Source of the DNA: an uncultured Sphingomonadaceae bacterium
GTDB taxonomy: Bacteria > Pseudomonadota > Alphaproteobacteria > Sphingomonadales > Sphingomonadaceae
NCBI GenBank assembly: GCA_947499975.1
Contig: CANMQE010000001.1
Location: 248,001-312,000 of the forward strand
Direction: 5' to 3'
Length of the DNA: 64,000 nucleotides
Position 1 is the first letter of the stretch; each line of letters starts with the position of its first letter. Under the pieces are notes generated by a model. It ran no database searches. It was not told the origin of the DNA and worked only from the letters and a program-made list of their open reading frames with translations. A program made the position numbers and the translations under genes. This document shows, in pieces, positions 44,118 through 53,377 of the stretch.

Positions 44118-45269
44118 GTGACGACAAGAAATCAACCTGAGCCACGGGTCGTCCTGCTGGGAACCTATGATCTGGGCAAGCCGCGAACGCGCCTGCTGCG
44201 TGAGTGTCTGCAGCGGATAGATCCCGACTTGCGAGAATTGCATTTTGGGATCTGGCAGGGCGTGGAGGACAAGTCGGTAATGACGGGTCTTGCAGCCAGG
44301 CTGACTGTGATTTTGCGGCTTGCGCTTGCCTATCCGGTGCTAGGTCTGCGCTACTTCTTCACTGGCAAGCACGATGTGGTCGTCATCGGCTACATGGGCC
44401 TCTTTGACATGCTGCTTCTTGCTCCGCTTGCAAAGCTGCGCGGAAAGCCCGTGGTGTGGGACGCCTTTCTATCGATCTACGACACCTACGCGCGTGATCG
44501 TGCCATGGCAGCGGAACACCACTGGAAATCGCGGCTGTTGAGATGGGCGGAAAAGCGCGCATGCAGATTGGCTGATCGCGTTGTGCTCGACACGATGGCC
44601 CATGCTTCGCTGATGGGCGAACTACACGATGTGCCGAAGAGCAGGCTGGACGCTGTTTTGGTCGGTGCGGAGGAGCGCAACTTCCTGCCTTCGGCAACTT
44701 CTCCCGCAGAACGCACCGCTGACCCCATTGAAATTTTGTTCTACGGGCAATTCATTCCGTTGCACGGGATCGACACAATCATCGATGCAGCGCTGGATCC
44801 GCGTGGAAGGCAGTATTCCTGGTCAATAGTAGGGCAGGGACAGGAAGCCGACCGTATCGATTCACGCCTCGCTTCGCTGGATACTCCGAATATCACGCGG
44901 ATTCCATGGATCGACTACGATGAACTTTCTGCCAAATTGGCGAGCGCGGATGTTTGTCTCGGCATCTTCGGAACGAGCGACAAGGCCGCGCGCGTGATTC
45001 CGAACAAGGTTTTTCAGGCACTGGCGGTCGGCGCGCCTCTGATCACGCGGGATTCTCCGGCAATGCGGGAACTGGTCTGTGATAATGACGAGGGGATCTA
45101 CCTCGTCTCACCCGGCGATCCCCAGTCATTGCTCGACAGCCTCGATCAATTCGCGCGCGATCGGACGTCATTGCCTTCCATTCTTCATTGCAGGTTGCGG
45201 GAGCGCTTCGACGTCGCTGCCCTGACAAATGGGTGGCGCAAGGTTCTGGAGCGAGCGATTACGGTTTGA
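44118..45269 (+). CDS. Glycosyltransferase, GT4-like
   Basis: A 383-residue two-Rossmann (GT-B) glycosyltransferase. The N-terminal half has VVLLGTYDLGKPRTR and WDAFLSIYDTYARDR. The C-terminal half has ILFYGQFIPLHGID, RIPWIDYDELSAKLASADVCLGIF and IPNKVFQALAVGAPLITRD, the donor-binding E/Q-A region of GT4. It starts at GTG with no strong ribosome site. It begins the rightward half of the glycan island, 112 bp before the AsnB-like gene. Confidence 0.85.
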   Translation: MTTRNQPEPRVVLLGTYDLGKPRTRLLRECLQRIDPDLRELHFGIWQGVEDKSVMTGLAARLTVILRLALAYPVLGLRYFFTGKHDVVVIGYMGLFDMLLLAPLAKLRGKPVVWDAFLSIYDTYARDRAMAAEHHWKSRLLRWAEKRACRLADRVVLDTMAHASLMGELHDVPKSRLDAVLVGAEERNFLPSATSPAERTADPIEILFYGQFIPLHGIDTIIDAALDPRGRQYSWSIVGQGQEADRIDSRLASLDTPNITRIPWIDYDELSAKLASADVCLGIFGTSDKAARVIPNKVFQALAVGAPLITRDSPAMRELVCDNDEGIYLVSPGDPQSLLDSLDQFARDRTSLPSILHCRLRERFDVAALTNGWRKVLERAITV

Positions 45270-45381
45270 GAAATATAGACGCTTTGAGAGTATGCCTGTG
45301 CCCAGCCGTCCCGGCGTGGTTTTTCGGACCGGATCATCGTTGCTGGAACCTGTCCGCGAGGGCTGAAACGGAAATGACACC

Positions 45382-47253
45382 ATGAACCTTTTCTTCGGTA
45401 ATCTCGGCTCCTCCCCGGCCCGTCCAGATGCGTCAACGCGGGTGGCGGCGGCTTATGGCGTGAGCCCACAACGCCTGGCGCAGCAGGATGGCTGCTCTCT
45501 CCACTACGCCGAGAATGGGGGTGCTACGCTCGGGACTGCACGCGATGGCAACGTCTCGCTTGTCCTGCTCGGAATGATCATCGGCGGTGCGCCCGGCTGG
45601 CAGGGGCAGGGCAACCCCATCGACGATCCGGACGAGGCCGCTGCATACATTCTGAAGCGCTATCGCGAACACGGCCCGAACTTTCTCGACCATGTGCCCG
45701 GAACCTATGTTCTCGCTCTTTCCGACGGTGGGACGGGCGATGCACTGCTCGCCACGGATCCCGCTGGGGGACATTCATTGTTCGTGCGCGAGACGGGGCA
45801 GGGCATCCAGTTCGGCACCAATTTGTCGCTGATGCCCACGGTGTTCAAAGGCATAACGCTCGATCGCGGGATGGAAGATTTCCTGCTCGGTTATCAGTTT
45901 CTGCCGGCGGGGCGTACTGTTTATCAAGACATCGAGGCGTTGCCGGGCGGCACGCTACTCCTGTGGCGAAAAGGAATTTCAGAGCGCCGCAAGATCGCGG
46001 CGTGGGCTGGGGACGCGCCGGACCTGTCGCAGGCTTCGCTCGAAGAAGCGATGGATGCGCTGCACGATGGCTTCCTGCAGGCGCTGGAGGATGTCGCACC
46101 CACGCAAGAACGTGTGGCCGTGATGCTGGGCGGTTTCGATTCCGCATTGGTCGCCGCAGGCCTGCGCAGGATCGGCAAGACGGTCGATACATTCACGTTC
46201 CAGTTCGCAGACCAAAGCTTCAACCAGCCGATGACCGACAGACTGACGGCAGAGATCGGGTCGACGCATCACTGGGTGCCCATTGGACCGGAGGTTATCG
46301 CGGATGGGATGCGCAACTACGCGCGGCAATTCAATCTGACGGCGGTGCAGCCCCATTACCCGATCGAGAGCGTCGAAGTGTGCCGCGCCATCCGCGCGCA
46401 GGGGCTGACGCACGCGCTGACAGGCGATGGCTGCGACGGCCTGTTTCTGGGCTATCCCACCATTTATCGCCGTACACGAGTGGTGGAGCGTCTCTCGAAA
46501 ATACCCGCTCCGGTGCGCGGCGTGGCCGAGAGGGTGATGGGGTCTCGCACCCTGGAGCAGCACCTGGGCCATCCGCTGCGGGTGGGTCGCAATCTGATGA
46601 CGATGCTGCGCCGTGAGCCCCTGGTGCGAGATCACTTCGCTGCACGGGCGCTGGATGGCAAATCGCTCGAATGGGCGCGCGGGGAGGTTTTGGAACAGGA
46701 ACGCGACGTGGAGGAAATCCTGCGCGATCTGGCCCAGCCGGTTGCTCACCTCAGCACCGTGCGACGCGCCTATCACAGCAAGGCACTGGCCGGCAGCAAT
46801 CGCAACAAGGTGGAAGGGTGTTTCGACACGGCGGGCGTCGCCATCGTATCGCCGTTCAGCCATCCCCGTTTTGCCAAGCTGGCAGGGTCGATGTCAGACG
46901 AATTGTCCCGCCCCCAGGATGGGCAGGAGAACATGGGCAAGCACGCCCTCATGCAGATGGCCGTCACACGCGGATTGCTGCCCGGCGAGATTGTTTACCA
47001 ACCCAAACGCTCGCCTGCGGAAGCGCCGGTGGATGGCTGGTATCGCGCAGAACTGCGTCCGCTGATGAATGATCTGCTTGGGCAATTGCCGTTCGAAATC
47101 GACCGCCAGTTCGCCGAAAGCCTTCTCAGCCGCAAGGCGTCCGAAGACCTTTTCCGCCGCAAGGTGGCGCTCGACACGATAGCGTCTCATGCCTTGGCCG
47201 CTTTGACGACCTATGGCGCATTCAATGGCGTGCTGCAGGAAAGCGAAGCGTGA
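45382..47253 (+). CDS. Degenerate asparagine-synthetase-like protein
   Basis: A 623-residue protein with the two-domain layout of glutamine-dependent asparagine synthetase. The N-terminus is MNLFFGNLGS, so the catalytic Cys at position 2 that gives glutaminase activity is absent. The synthetase P-loop reads LGGFDS (249-254) instead of SGGxDS. GDGCDGLFLGY and NKVEGCFD are recognisable. It may use ammonia, adenylate another substrate, or be structural. AsnB paralogues are frequent in polysaccharide loci. Its stop overlaps the next GTG by 4 bp. Confidence 0.85.
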   Translation: MNLFFGNLGSSPARPDASTRVAAAYGVSPQRLAQQDGCSLHYAENGGATLGTARDGNVSLVLLGMIIGGAPGWQGQGNPIDDPDEAAAYILKRYREHGPNFLDHVPGTYVLALSDGGTGDALLATDPAGGHSLFVRETGQGIQFGTNLSLMPTVFKGITLDRGMEDFLLGYQFLPAGRTVYQDIEALPGGTLLLWRKGISERRKIAAWAGDAPDLSQASLEEAMDALHDGFLQALEDVAPTQERVAVMLGGFDSALVAAGLRRIGKTVDTFTFQFADQSFNQPMTDRLTAEIGSTHHWVPIGPEVIADGMRNYARQFNLTAVQPHYPIESVEVCRAIRAQGLTHALTGDGCDGLFLGYPTIYRRTRVVERLSKIPAPVRGVAERVMGSRTLEQHLGHPLRVGRNLMTMLRREPLVRDHFAARALDGKSLEWARGEVLEQERDVEEILRDLAQPVAHLSTVRRAYHSKALAGSNRNKVEGCFDTAGVAIVSPFSHPRFAKLAGSMSDELSRPQDGQENMGKHALMQMAVTRGLLPGEIVYQPKRSPAEAPVDGWYRAELRPLMNDLLGQLPFEIDRQFAESLLSRKASEDLFRRKVALDTIASHALAALTTYGAFNGVLQESEA

Positions 47254-48197
47254 AGCGTGCCTGGCGATTGATAGAGCAGGTGCTGACGGTCGTCGGCATC
47301 GTGTGGCTATCGTGGTTCATCTACGACAGCCGTGACACGATCTTCGAAGGCGTCGCCTCCACTAGCGGTAGCGATCTGGCGTGGCTTATCGGCCTGATCC
47401 TGCTCAGTTGGTTTGCCATGGGGCTGCAGAATGTCGTGCTTCTCAAGAGCCAGAACGTCGGGATGGGGGCGTTGGAAAGCCTGCTGGTTCATGCATCCAC
47501 CAGTCTATTGAACTATGTCCCGACACGGCTCGGCACGATGTTCCGCTTTCGATATCTGCTGGAAGTGCATGGCCTTTCCTATGATCGAAACCTGGGGCTT
47601 GTTGCGCTCAGGTTCGGGCTGCTTTTGACCGTGTCGGCGATAATGGCGATGGTGGGGCTAATCAGTCTTGGCCTGGTTTCAGGGGTGGCGGAAGTGGCGA
47701 TGATGCTTGGCGTGCTGACGCTGGCAGGCTTGGCGATGGCCCTGTTTCTCTGGCGCATCGGCCCTTCACGCAAAGACGGGATGCTCTGGAGATTGTGGAA
47801 CGGTTTCGTCGCCGGTTTTCAGGAAGGACGGGAGCGCAAGGACCGTCTTGCCGTTCTCGCGTTTCTCATACTGGTTCAACTCGTTCTCGGCGCGGTCCGC
47901 ATGGATATTGCCTTCGATATCGTCGGAACGCCGGTCGATCTGCCGTTGCTGCTGGTCGTATCGCCCGTCGTCGTTCTGCTGGGCCTGTTTTCCTTCGCGT
48001 CGCTGGGCGTGCGTGAGGCGATCATCGGCGGGCTGGTAGCTGCCTCGGGCCAGAGTTTTACAGTTGGCGTAATCGCAGCATCGGCGGAACGCGCAGCGCT
48101 GCTGCTTCTTTGCCTTACCCTTGGCGCAGCAGGCACATTGGTAATGAGCTTGCGTATGCGGGCGATGAGCCGGACGGCAAGAGAACAGGGCGCCTAA
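47250..48197 (+). CDS. Flippase-like (UPF0104/LPG synthase TM) membrane protein
   Basis: A 315-residue protein with about eight TM helices. It resembles the aflD/UPF0104 flippase-like fold: the LLNYVPTRLGTMFRFRYLLEVHGLSY segment carries the conserved P-x-R-x-G loop, and FSFASLGVREAIIGGL the second. It may move or retain lipid-linked intermediates. It starts at GTG overlapping the AsnB-like stop (GTGA). It converges on the methyltransferase gene by 4 bp. Confidence 0.78.
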   Translation: MKRAWRLIEQVLTVVGIVWLSWFIYDSRDTIFEGVASTSGSDLAWLIGLILLSWFAMGLQNVVLLKSQNVGMGALESLLVHASTSLLNYVPTRLGTMFRFRYLLEVHGLSYDRNLGLVALRFGLLLTVSAIMAMVGLISLGLVSGVAEVAMMLGVLTLAGLAMALFLWRIGPSRKDGMLWRLWNGFVAGFQEGRERKDRLAVLAFLILVQLVLGAVRMDIAFDIVGTPVDLPLLLVVSPVVVLLGLFSFASLGVREAIIGGLVAASGQSFTVGVIAASAERAALLLLCLTLGAAGTLVMSLRMRAMSRTAREQGA

Positions 48198-48985
48198 TCT
48201 GCAACCTTGCGGGCCAGCAGCAGATAACCTGGCCCCAGATCGGTGCCCGATGTCGCTGCCTGCAGCGCATAGAAGGAGCGCATGGCCACCCGGCCGGGGA
48301 AAGACCGAAGGATCGGTAGCAGCCGCCTCTCGGCAGAGCGTTCTATGCCGCTGTCGGCAGTGCGAGCCGCGATGCTGCTGTCCATAATGGCCCGCGCCTT
48401 CGAGCGGGCTCTGATCGGCGCAAGGATATTGGCCAGCGGCCAGCCATAGGTTTCCACGCGCTGCACCTCTGCGCCGCAGGATTTAACGAGGCTTGCAAGA
48501 CCATCACGCGTGTAGCGGCGTATGTGACCGGCCCATTCGTCAGAGGCATCCCAACGCTGCGGTCCTGCCGGAACGCTGAGGACCAGATAGCCGCCGGGCC
48601 GAAGATAAGCCATCCACTCGCGCAGCGCCGCCTCGTCCTCCTCGATATGCTCAAGAACCTCGAACGACGCCACGCAATCGAAACGCTCGCGCCACTCAGG
48701 CCTGGTTTCGCCGAGAATGGTGATCGAAGGATTGTCCGCATGAAAACTCGCCGCATCGGCACGTGCGCCTGGGGATGTCTCTACGGCCGTGCAGGTATGG
48801 CCCAGCGCGGCAAAGTCGGCCAGCATGGCGCCCGCGCCGCATCCGATTTCCAGCATTTCCATGCGTTCGGGAAGATCGCGCATCGTGTTCAGGATACGAT
48901 GCCGGCGAAGCAGGAAGCCGGGGGAGGGAACCCACTGGGAGCCATCCGGGGGTGTTGCGCCGAGAATCGGGTCTATCGAGGTCAT
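48194..48985 (-). CDS. Class I SAM-dependent methyltransferase (glycan island)
   Basis: A 263-residue Ubie/Methyltransf_11-type enzyme. MLEIGCGAGAMLADFAALGH is motif I, DCVASFEVLEHIEEDEAALREW motif II/III, and LRPGGYLVLSVPAG follows. It probably methylates a sugar, lipid or intermediate made by the island. Its start overlaps the pyruvyl transferase stop by 4 bp, so the two are coupled. Confidence 0.85.
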   Translation of the reverse strand: MTSIDPILGATPPDGSQWVPSPGFLLRRHRILNTMRDLPERMEMLEIGCGAGAMLADFAALGHTCTAVETSPGARADAASFHADNPSITILGETRPEWRERFDCVASFEVLEHIEEDEAALREWMAYLRPGGYLVLSVPAGPQRWDASDEWAGHIRRYTRDGLASLVKSCGAEVQRVETYGWPLANILAPIRARSKARAIMDSSIAARTADSGIERSAERRLLPILRSFPGRVAMRSFYALQAATSGTDLGPGYLLLARKVAD

Positions 48986-50220
48986 GCGGCCACTTTCATT
49001 CGCGTTGCGCCAATGAGTTCGACAGCGCGCTGCGTCGTCATGCAGGAACGCCGGTGCAGGTGTGCGGCAGCATCGATCATCTTCGCAGAAAGTTCGCTGC
49101 GCTGATCAATCGCGTCGTCGATCGCCGAAATAACTGCGTCCGCATCGAGATCGTCGATGGGAAAGGCAAAGCGGGAGAGTCCCATCTGCTGCATGAACCC
49201 GGTCATCTTGTGCTCATAGGCGATGCAAACCACGGGCACCCCTGCCGAGGCGGCGAAGATCGTGGGGTGATAGCGGCTGGCGATAAAGAGGTCACACTCG
49301 CGGATCGCATCCCGCTGCATATCGGAATCCGCCTCGGGATCGAACAATTCCAGATCGATTACTCCTGCAAGGCTTTCGGCAAAGGCCTCCAGCCCCGGCA
49401 CATCGCTATGCGCGGTGCCGTATAGTTGCGGAAATAGGATAAGCTTCCCGGCACCCCGCGATGCCGCGTGGCGGACGGATGCATCGAGAACCGCCATGTA
49501 ATGCGATTGCAGAACCTTGCGCTCCTGCTCATCCTTAGCGTTGGGAAACTGGTGATTGCGCACCGTCATGCCCAGGACGAAGCCCTGCTTTCGTTCATGC
49601 GGCCTTAGCTGGAAGGGTTGGCGCTGAAGAGCGGAATCCGCGGTGACTTCCACCGGCACGCCCGGCACGAATGCATCCAGCAAACCGCGAGAAACGTCCT
49701 CTCGCACGCATACCTTGTCAAACCGGCGGAACATGAAGCGCCTGACAGGATTGAGCGCGCGGTTGCGAAACGGGCCGACCGACGTGGCATAGAGAAAAGT
49801 CGGCTTGCCGTAACACCGCGCTAGCCAGACGAAGAACCAGTGCACGATCTCGTGGCTTGCATAGATGTCGCCGAAATAGGGGCCGCCAGGCGCGCTGACG
49901 ACGAGATCTGCGCTTTCATAGGCGCGCCGCAGCTGCGCCAGCTTACCTTTACCGCGCGCAGATTTTCCTATGCCGACGGAGCGCAACACCGCCGCAAACA
50001 GCAATCCGAGGCCCGTGATCGGATTGAGGATCAGCGAATGCCATTCTACTTCGGCATCGAGCCCGGGGCGCAGGTTGCGATCGCGAAACTGGTGCAGGAT
50101 GGTGAACCGCACATTATCGAGGCGGTTCGAGAATTCATCGATCATGGCACGCAGGGCGGCCTCATCCCCGCGGTTATCGCCATGCTGGTTGACGATCAGG
50201 ATATGTGTGCTGTCTGCCAT
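48982..50220 (-). CDS. Polysaccharide pyruvyl transferase family protein
   Basis: A 412-residue protein of the CsaB/PssK-like polysaccharide pyruvyl transferase family. HILIVNQHGDNRGDEAALRAM is the N-terminal mark. SADLVVSAPGGPYFGD, FLYATSVGPF and CDLFIASRYHPTIFAASAGVPVVCIAYEHK complete the GT-B-like fold. It would transfer pyruvate from PEP onto a sugar in an exopolymer. ATG at 50220 is preferred over a TTG three codons upstream. Confidence 0.85.
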   Translation of the reverse strand: MADSTHILIVNQHGDNRGDEAALRAMIDEFSNRLDNVRFTILHQFRDRNLRPGLDAEVEWHSLILNPITGLGLLFAAVLRSVGIGKSARGKGKLAQLRRAYESADLVVSAPGGPYFGDIYASHEIVHWFFVWLARCYGKPTFLYATSVGPFRNRALNPVRRFMFRRFDKVCVREDVSRGLLDAFVPGVPVEVTADSALQRQPFQLRPHERKQGFVLGMTVRNHQFPNAKDEQERKVLQSHYMAVLDASVRHAASRGAGKLILFPQLYGTAHSDVPGLEAFAESLAGVIDLELFDPEADSDMQRDAIRECDLFIASRYHPTIFAASAGVPVVCIAYEHKMTGFMQQMGLSRFAFPIDDLDADAVISAIDDAIDQRSELSAKMIDAAAHLHRRSCMTTQRAVELIGATRMKVAA

Positions 50221-50225
50221 GGTGT

Positions 50226-51926
50226 TCAAAAATCCGTGTAAAGCGGACCGGAGGCGATTGGAACCACCGGGCGGCTGAGGCGGTCACCCCAGACGAGTTT
50301 GGCGGTGCCTCCGTCTTCGATATCGATAATGTGGGCGCCGCGGCTGATCTCGAGCGTGGTGCCGACATCGTGCATCACGCCGTCCACGCCGATCGGGCCT
50401 TCTTCGACGGTGTATGTTCCGGGTACAAGGAATTCATCGACGGTCCCGCTTTGCGGGCTATCGTAGGTTTTTCCGGCGATCCAGATTGGCCAGGAAAACT
50501 CGATGTAATTGTTGCGAAGCGCCTCGATATCCTCGGGCAGGAAGAAGCTGGGGCTCTCTCCGGTTATAGCATGCTCGAGATCCGGATAGTTTGCCAGGAA
50601 CAGGGGAATTGTTTCCTCTTCCATCGCCATGCGGAATGCCGGCACGCCCTCAATCTGGTACAGAGCTATGCCCCAGGGTGTCATCAGGCCGTTTCCCTTC
50701 GGCCATCCGCCCAACATGTAATTGTGATCGAAATAGGCCACCGGTCCGGAAAAGATCTGGTGGACATTGCGCTCCACCTGCCGCTGGCGCTCTATCATTC
50801 CACGATCCTCGATCATCCAGATGAAAGAGGCGGCAGCCAGCATCAGCAACGCGAGGTTGCGTGACGAATAACGATGGATGGCAATCTGCAGGACAGGAGC
50901 GCCAGCCATCGCCAGTGGCGCGAACAGGAACACGTAAAAGTATGCAGCGGTGTTGGTGTAGAACAGCAAGCTCAGTACCGGGAGCCAGAGGCCGATCAAC
51001 GCGACCTTGCCAGCCTTCGTGATCTGCGCCTTGCCGATCGCGAAAGGCAGACACAGGATGATCGCCGCCATCATCGGCGCCGTCAGGAACGCCTTGCCCA
51101 TCATCCGCCAATACGGCGGAACTCCAAGGAAGAATGCCCAGCTGCGGGACCGTGCCAGCACTTCTGCGCTAGCTGCAGTTGCGCTGGTTTCGCCGGTAAC
51201 GCCTTGTGCATGCAACCAATAGATTGCGCCGAAAAACAGCAGCGCTGCGACGCCGCAGCTTGCCAGGCGCATCAGCTGCCCGCGTTGCCATCCGCCTTCC
51301 GAAAGTCGCAGGAAGGCAACTCCCAGAAAGGCAGGCGCGTAGAGAACGACCTTGATCGAAACCATGGGCGCAAGGCCGGTCAGAGCGCCAAAAGCGAGGA
51401 TGTGCAGCGGCCTGAGCCGCGACAGCGCCAGGATCGCCAAGGCTGAGCACAGCAGGGCAGTGGCAATGGGATCGACACGAAAGGAAGTTCCATGCTGCAG
51501 GACGAAGCCTGCAGAGATGTAGGCGAGCATCGCGAAAGCCGCCGTGCAATTGTCGCTGAACCGGCGGGCAACCGCGAAGATGCTGGCAAGCGTTACGAGT
51601 TCGCAAGCGAACATGACAGTTCGGGATGCCACGATGTGGTCCGTGCTCGTGGTAAAGAGGCCCGGCAGCCAGAAGAACAGCCGCGTATGGATGCTCTGAA
51701 GCGGCCGCAACGATTGGCCATCGGCCAGCCAGGCTACCCCGCGGAAATAGGAGTATTCATCCCAGTTGATGGCCCGCGTGAAGACGAGAGTAAATTGCAG
51801 AACCAGCAATAGCGCCACGCCAGCCAACGGCCAGATCGTGCTGTCGCTGGTTCGCCACCAGACCTGTCTGGCTTGAGGGTGCGCGACTTGTGCATCATGG
51901 TGCGGATTGAGAAAATTGGCCGTCAT
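50226..51926 (-). CDS. Integral-membrane glycosyltransferase (GT-C/GT39-like)
   Basis: A 566-residue protein with about ten to twelve TM helices. The first periplasmic loop carries INWDEYSYFRGVAWL with the W-D-E acidic motif of polyprenyl-phosphate-sugar-dependent GT-C enzymes. A C-terminal soluble part (about 420-566) looks like beta-rich sugar-binding sequence. It would use a lipid-linked sugar donor, such as the product of the adjacent GT2. ATG at 51926 (MTANFLNPHH) preferred; a GTG three codons upstream is possible. Confidence 0.78.
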   Translation of the reverse strand: MTANFLNPHHDAQVAHPQARQVWWRTSDSTIWPLAGVALLLVLQFTLVFTRAINWDEYSYFRGVAWLADGQSLRPLQSIHTRLFFWLPGLFTTSTDHIVASRTVMFACELVTLASIFAVARRFSDNCTAAFAMLAYISAGFVLQHGTSFRVDPIATALLCSALAILALSRLRPLHILAFGALTGLAPMVSIKVVLYAPAFLGVAFLRLSEGGWQRGQLMRLASCGVAALLFFGAIYWLHAQGVTGETSATAASAEVLARSRSWAFFLGVPPYWRMMGKAFLTAPMMAAIILCLPFAIGKAQITKAGKVALIGLWLPVLSLLFYTNTAAYFYVFLFAPLAMAGAPVLQIAIHRYSSRNLALLMLAAASFIWMIEDRGMIERQRQVERNVHQIFSGPVAYFDHNYMLGGWPKGNGLMTPWGIALYQIEGVPAFRMAMEEETIPLFLANYPDLEHAITGESPSFFLPEDIEALRNNYIEFSWPIWIAGKTYDSPQSGTVDEFLVPGTYTVEEGPIGVDGVMHDVGTTLEISRGAHIIDIEDGGTAKLVWGDRLSRPVVPIASGPLYTDF

Positions 51927-52074
51927 CGATCCCACCGGATTGCGCGCTGTAGAGCTTTGTTAAGCATAAGCGTTTAATTTTCCGTAAAGCGTCGGAGAAG
52001 ACGGCGGGCGGCAGGCTCGGCGCGGTGCACGTCTGCTCCCGAGGGCGTGGTCGATTAAGACCACCGACGGATCT

Positions 52075-53142
52075 TCAGCCGGTTTTCTCGGATCGCTGGT
52101 TGATCAACTGGTGGAGAGGCCGTTGAGCCGTGTCGGCCGGACGGCATTCGCCACCATTTTCAACCTGCGGCCTTACTGCTGGCAGCTGTGGTGCCGAGCA
52201 ATAATGTTCTTCCAGCCGGTTAATCTTTGTCAGAGCAGCTTCAATCAGACGACGGTTCGTTCCTATCAGATCTGCCAGCAATCCCACGATCACGATCAGG
52301 AGGCCGAGGATCACGACAGCCGAGCCCAGAACGAGCGATTGCAAGTGACCCGAACCATTCCCGAGAAACCAGAACCACAAGAAGCGCCCGATCGGGATCG
52401 ACCCCAGGACCAGTGCCAGCGCGCCGAGACCCACGAAGAACCGCAAAGGGTTATAGGTGAGATAGACACGCACCATCGTGATGCCGGTGCTGGATATGAA
52501 GCTGGGTATCGATTTGAACAGTCGGGAAGGGCGGGCCGCCGCGTTCGTTCCGACCGGCACGCTGGTGACTGCCAAACGCTTCCGGCCTGCCTGTATCAGC
52601 ATGTCGGTCGTGTAGCTGAAGTCCGTAGTAATGTAGATCTGTTGCGCGGCCAGTCGGCTGATAGCGCGAAAACCGCTGACTGCATCGGTAATGTCGGTCC
52701 TGGAAAGCCGACGAACAACAGAGCTTCCCGCACGCTGCAACTGGCGTTTGACCATTCCGAAATGCTGATTGTCGCGCACGCCGCGATCACCGACGACGAT
52801 ATCGGCCTTGCCACCGACAATCGGCGCCACAAGCTTCGCGATATCGGCACCAACGTACTGGCCATCCGCGTCGGTGTTGACGATGATATCCGCCCCGGCC
52901 CGCAAGGCTTGGTCAAGGCCGCTGCGGAATGCCGCCGCGAGGCCTCTGTTCGTGCGGTGTCGCACTATGTGTTTCACGCCATAGCTGCGGGCTACTTCGG
53001 CGGTGCCATCTGTGCTGCCATCGTCGATGACGAGCACTTCTATCGAAGTGACGCCATCGATCTGGCGCGGCAGCGCGGCAAGAGTATCAGGCAGATGATC
53101 GGCCTCGTTGAGGCACGGTATCTGGATAATGAGTTTGGTCAT
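52075..53142 (-). CDS. Family 2 glycosyltransferase with C-terminal membrane helices
   Basis: A 355-residue DPM1/ArnC-type transferase. KLIIQIPCLNEADHLP, VLVIDDGSTDGTAEVA and IIVNTDADGQYVGAD (the DxD) form the GT-A domain. Two TM helices follow at about 235-310. The C-terminal tail (about 315-355) is polar. It probably transfers a sugar from NDP-sugar to polyprenyl phosphate, feeding the GT-C protein. A 30-residue open frame (53139-53231) ends over its start. Confidence 0.88.
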   Translation of the reverse strand: MTKLIIQIPCLNEADHLPDTLAALPRQIDGVTSIEVLVIDDGSTDGTAEVARSYGVKHIVRHRTNRGLAAAFRSGLDQALRAGADIIVNTDADGQYVGADIAKLVAPIVGGKADIVVGDRGVRDNQHFGMVKRQLQRAGSSVVRRLSRTDITDAVSGFRAISRLAAQQIYITTDFSYTTDMLIQAGRKRLAVTSVPVGTNAAARPSRLFKSIPSFISSTGITMVRVYLTYNPLRFFVGLGALALVLGSIPIGRFLWFWFLGNGSGHLQSLVLGSAVVILGLLIVIVGLLADLIGTNRRLIEAALTKINRLEEHYCSAPQLPAVRPQVENGGECRPADTAQRPLHQLINQRSEKTG

Positions 53143-53377
53143 TGTGTCCCCCGGCTGCCCCAGCAGAAATAGATGCCACCTATGAAGACTTCGTAAACCA
53201 TGATGTCTGGCGGCTGCTGCGCCTCTGGCATGAGGGTTCCCTTCTGGCGGTAAAGCCGGCGCCTCTCGAATTCTTCAGTCGGCCGTGATCTTTTCGTGCC
53301 TGAACGGTGCGAAAGAGATTGCTGCGTTCGCTCGTGAAACCTAAGCGCCGTGCTTCGAGGATCGAGGTCAACGCGCA

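Noticed and set aside
52047-52064. GTGGTC/GACCAC hairpin after the GT2 gene as a terminator
   Set aside because: Stem of only six pairs and no T-run.
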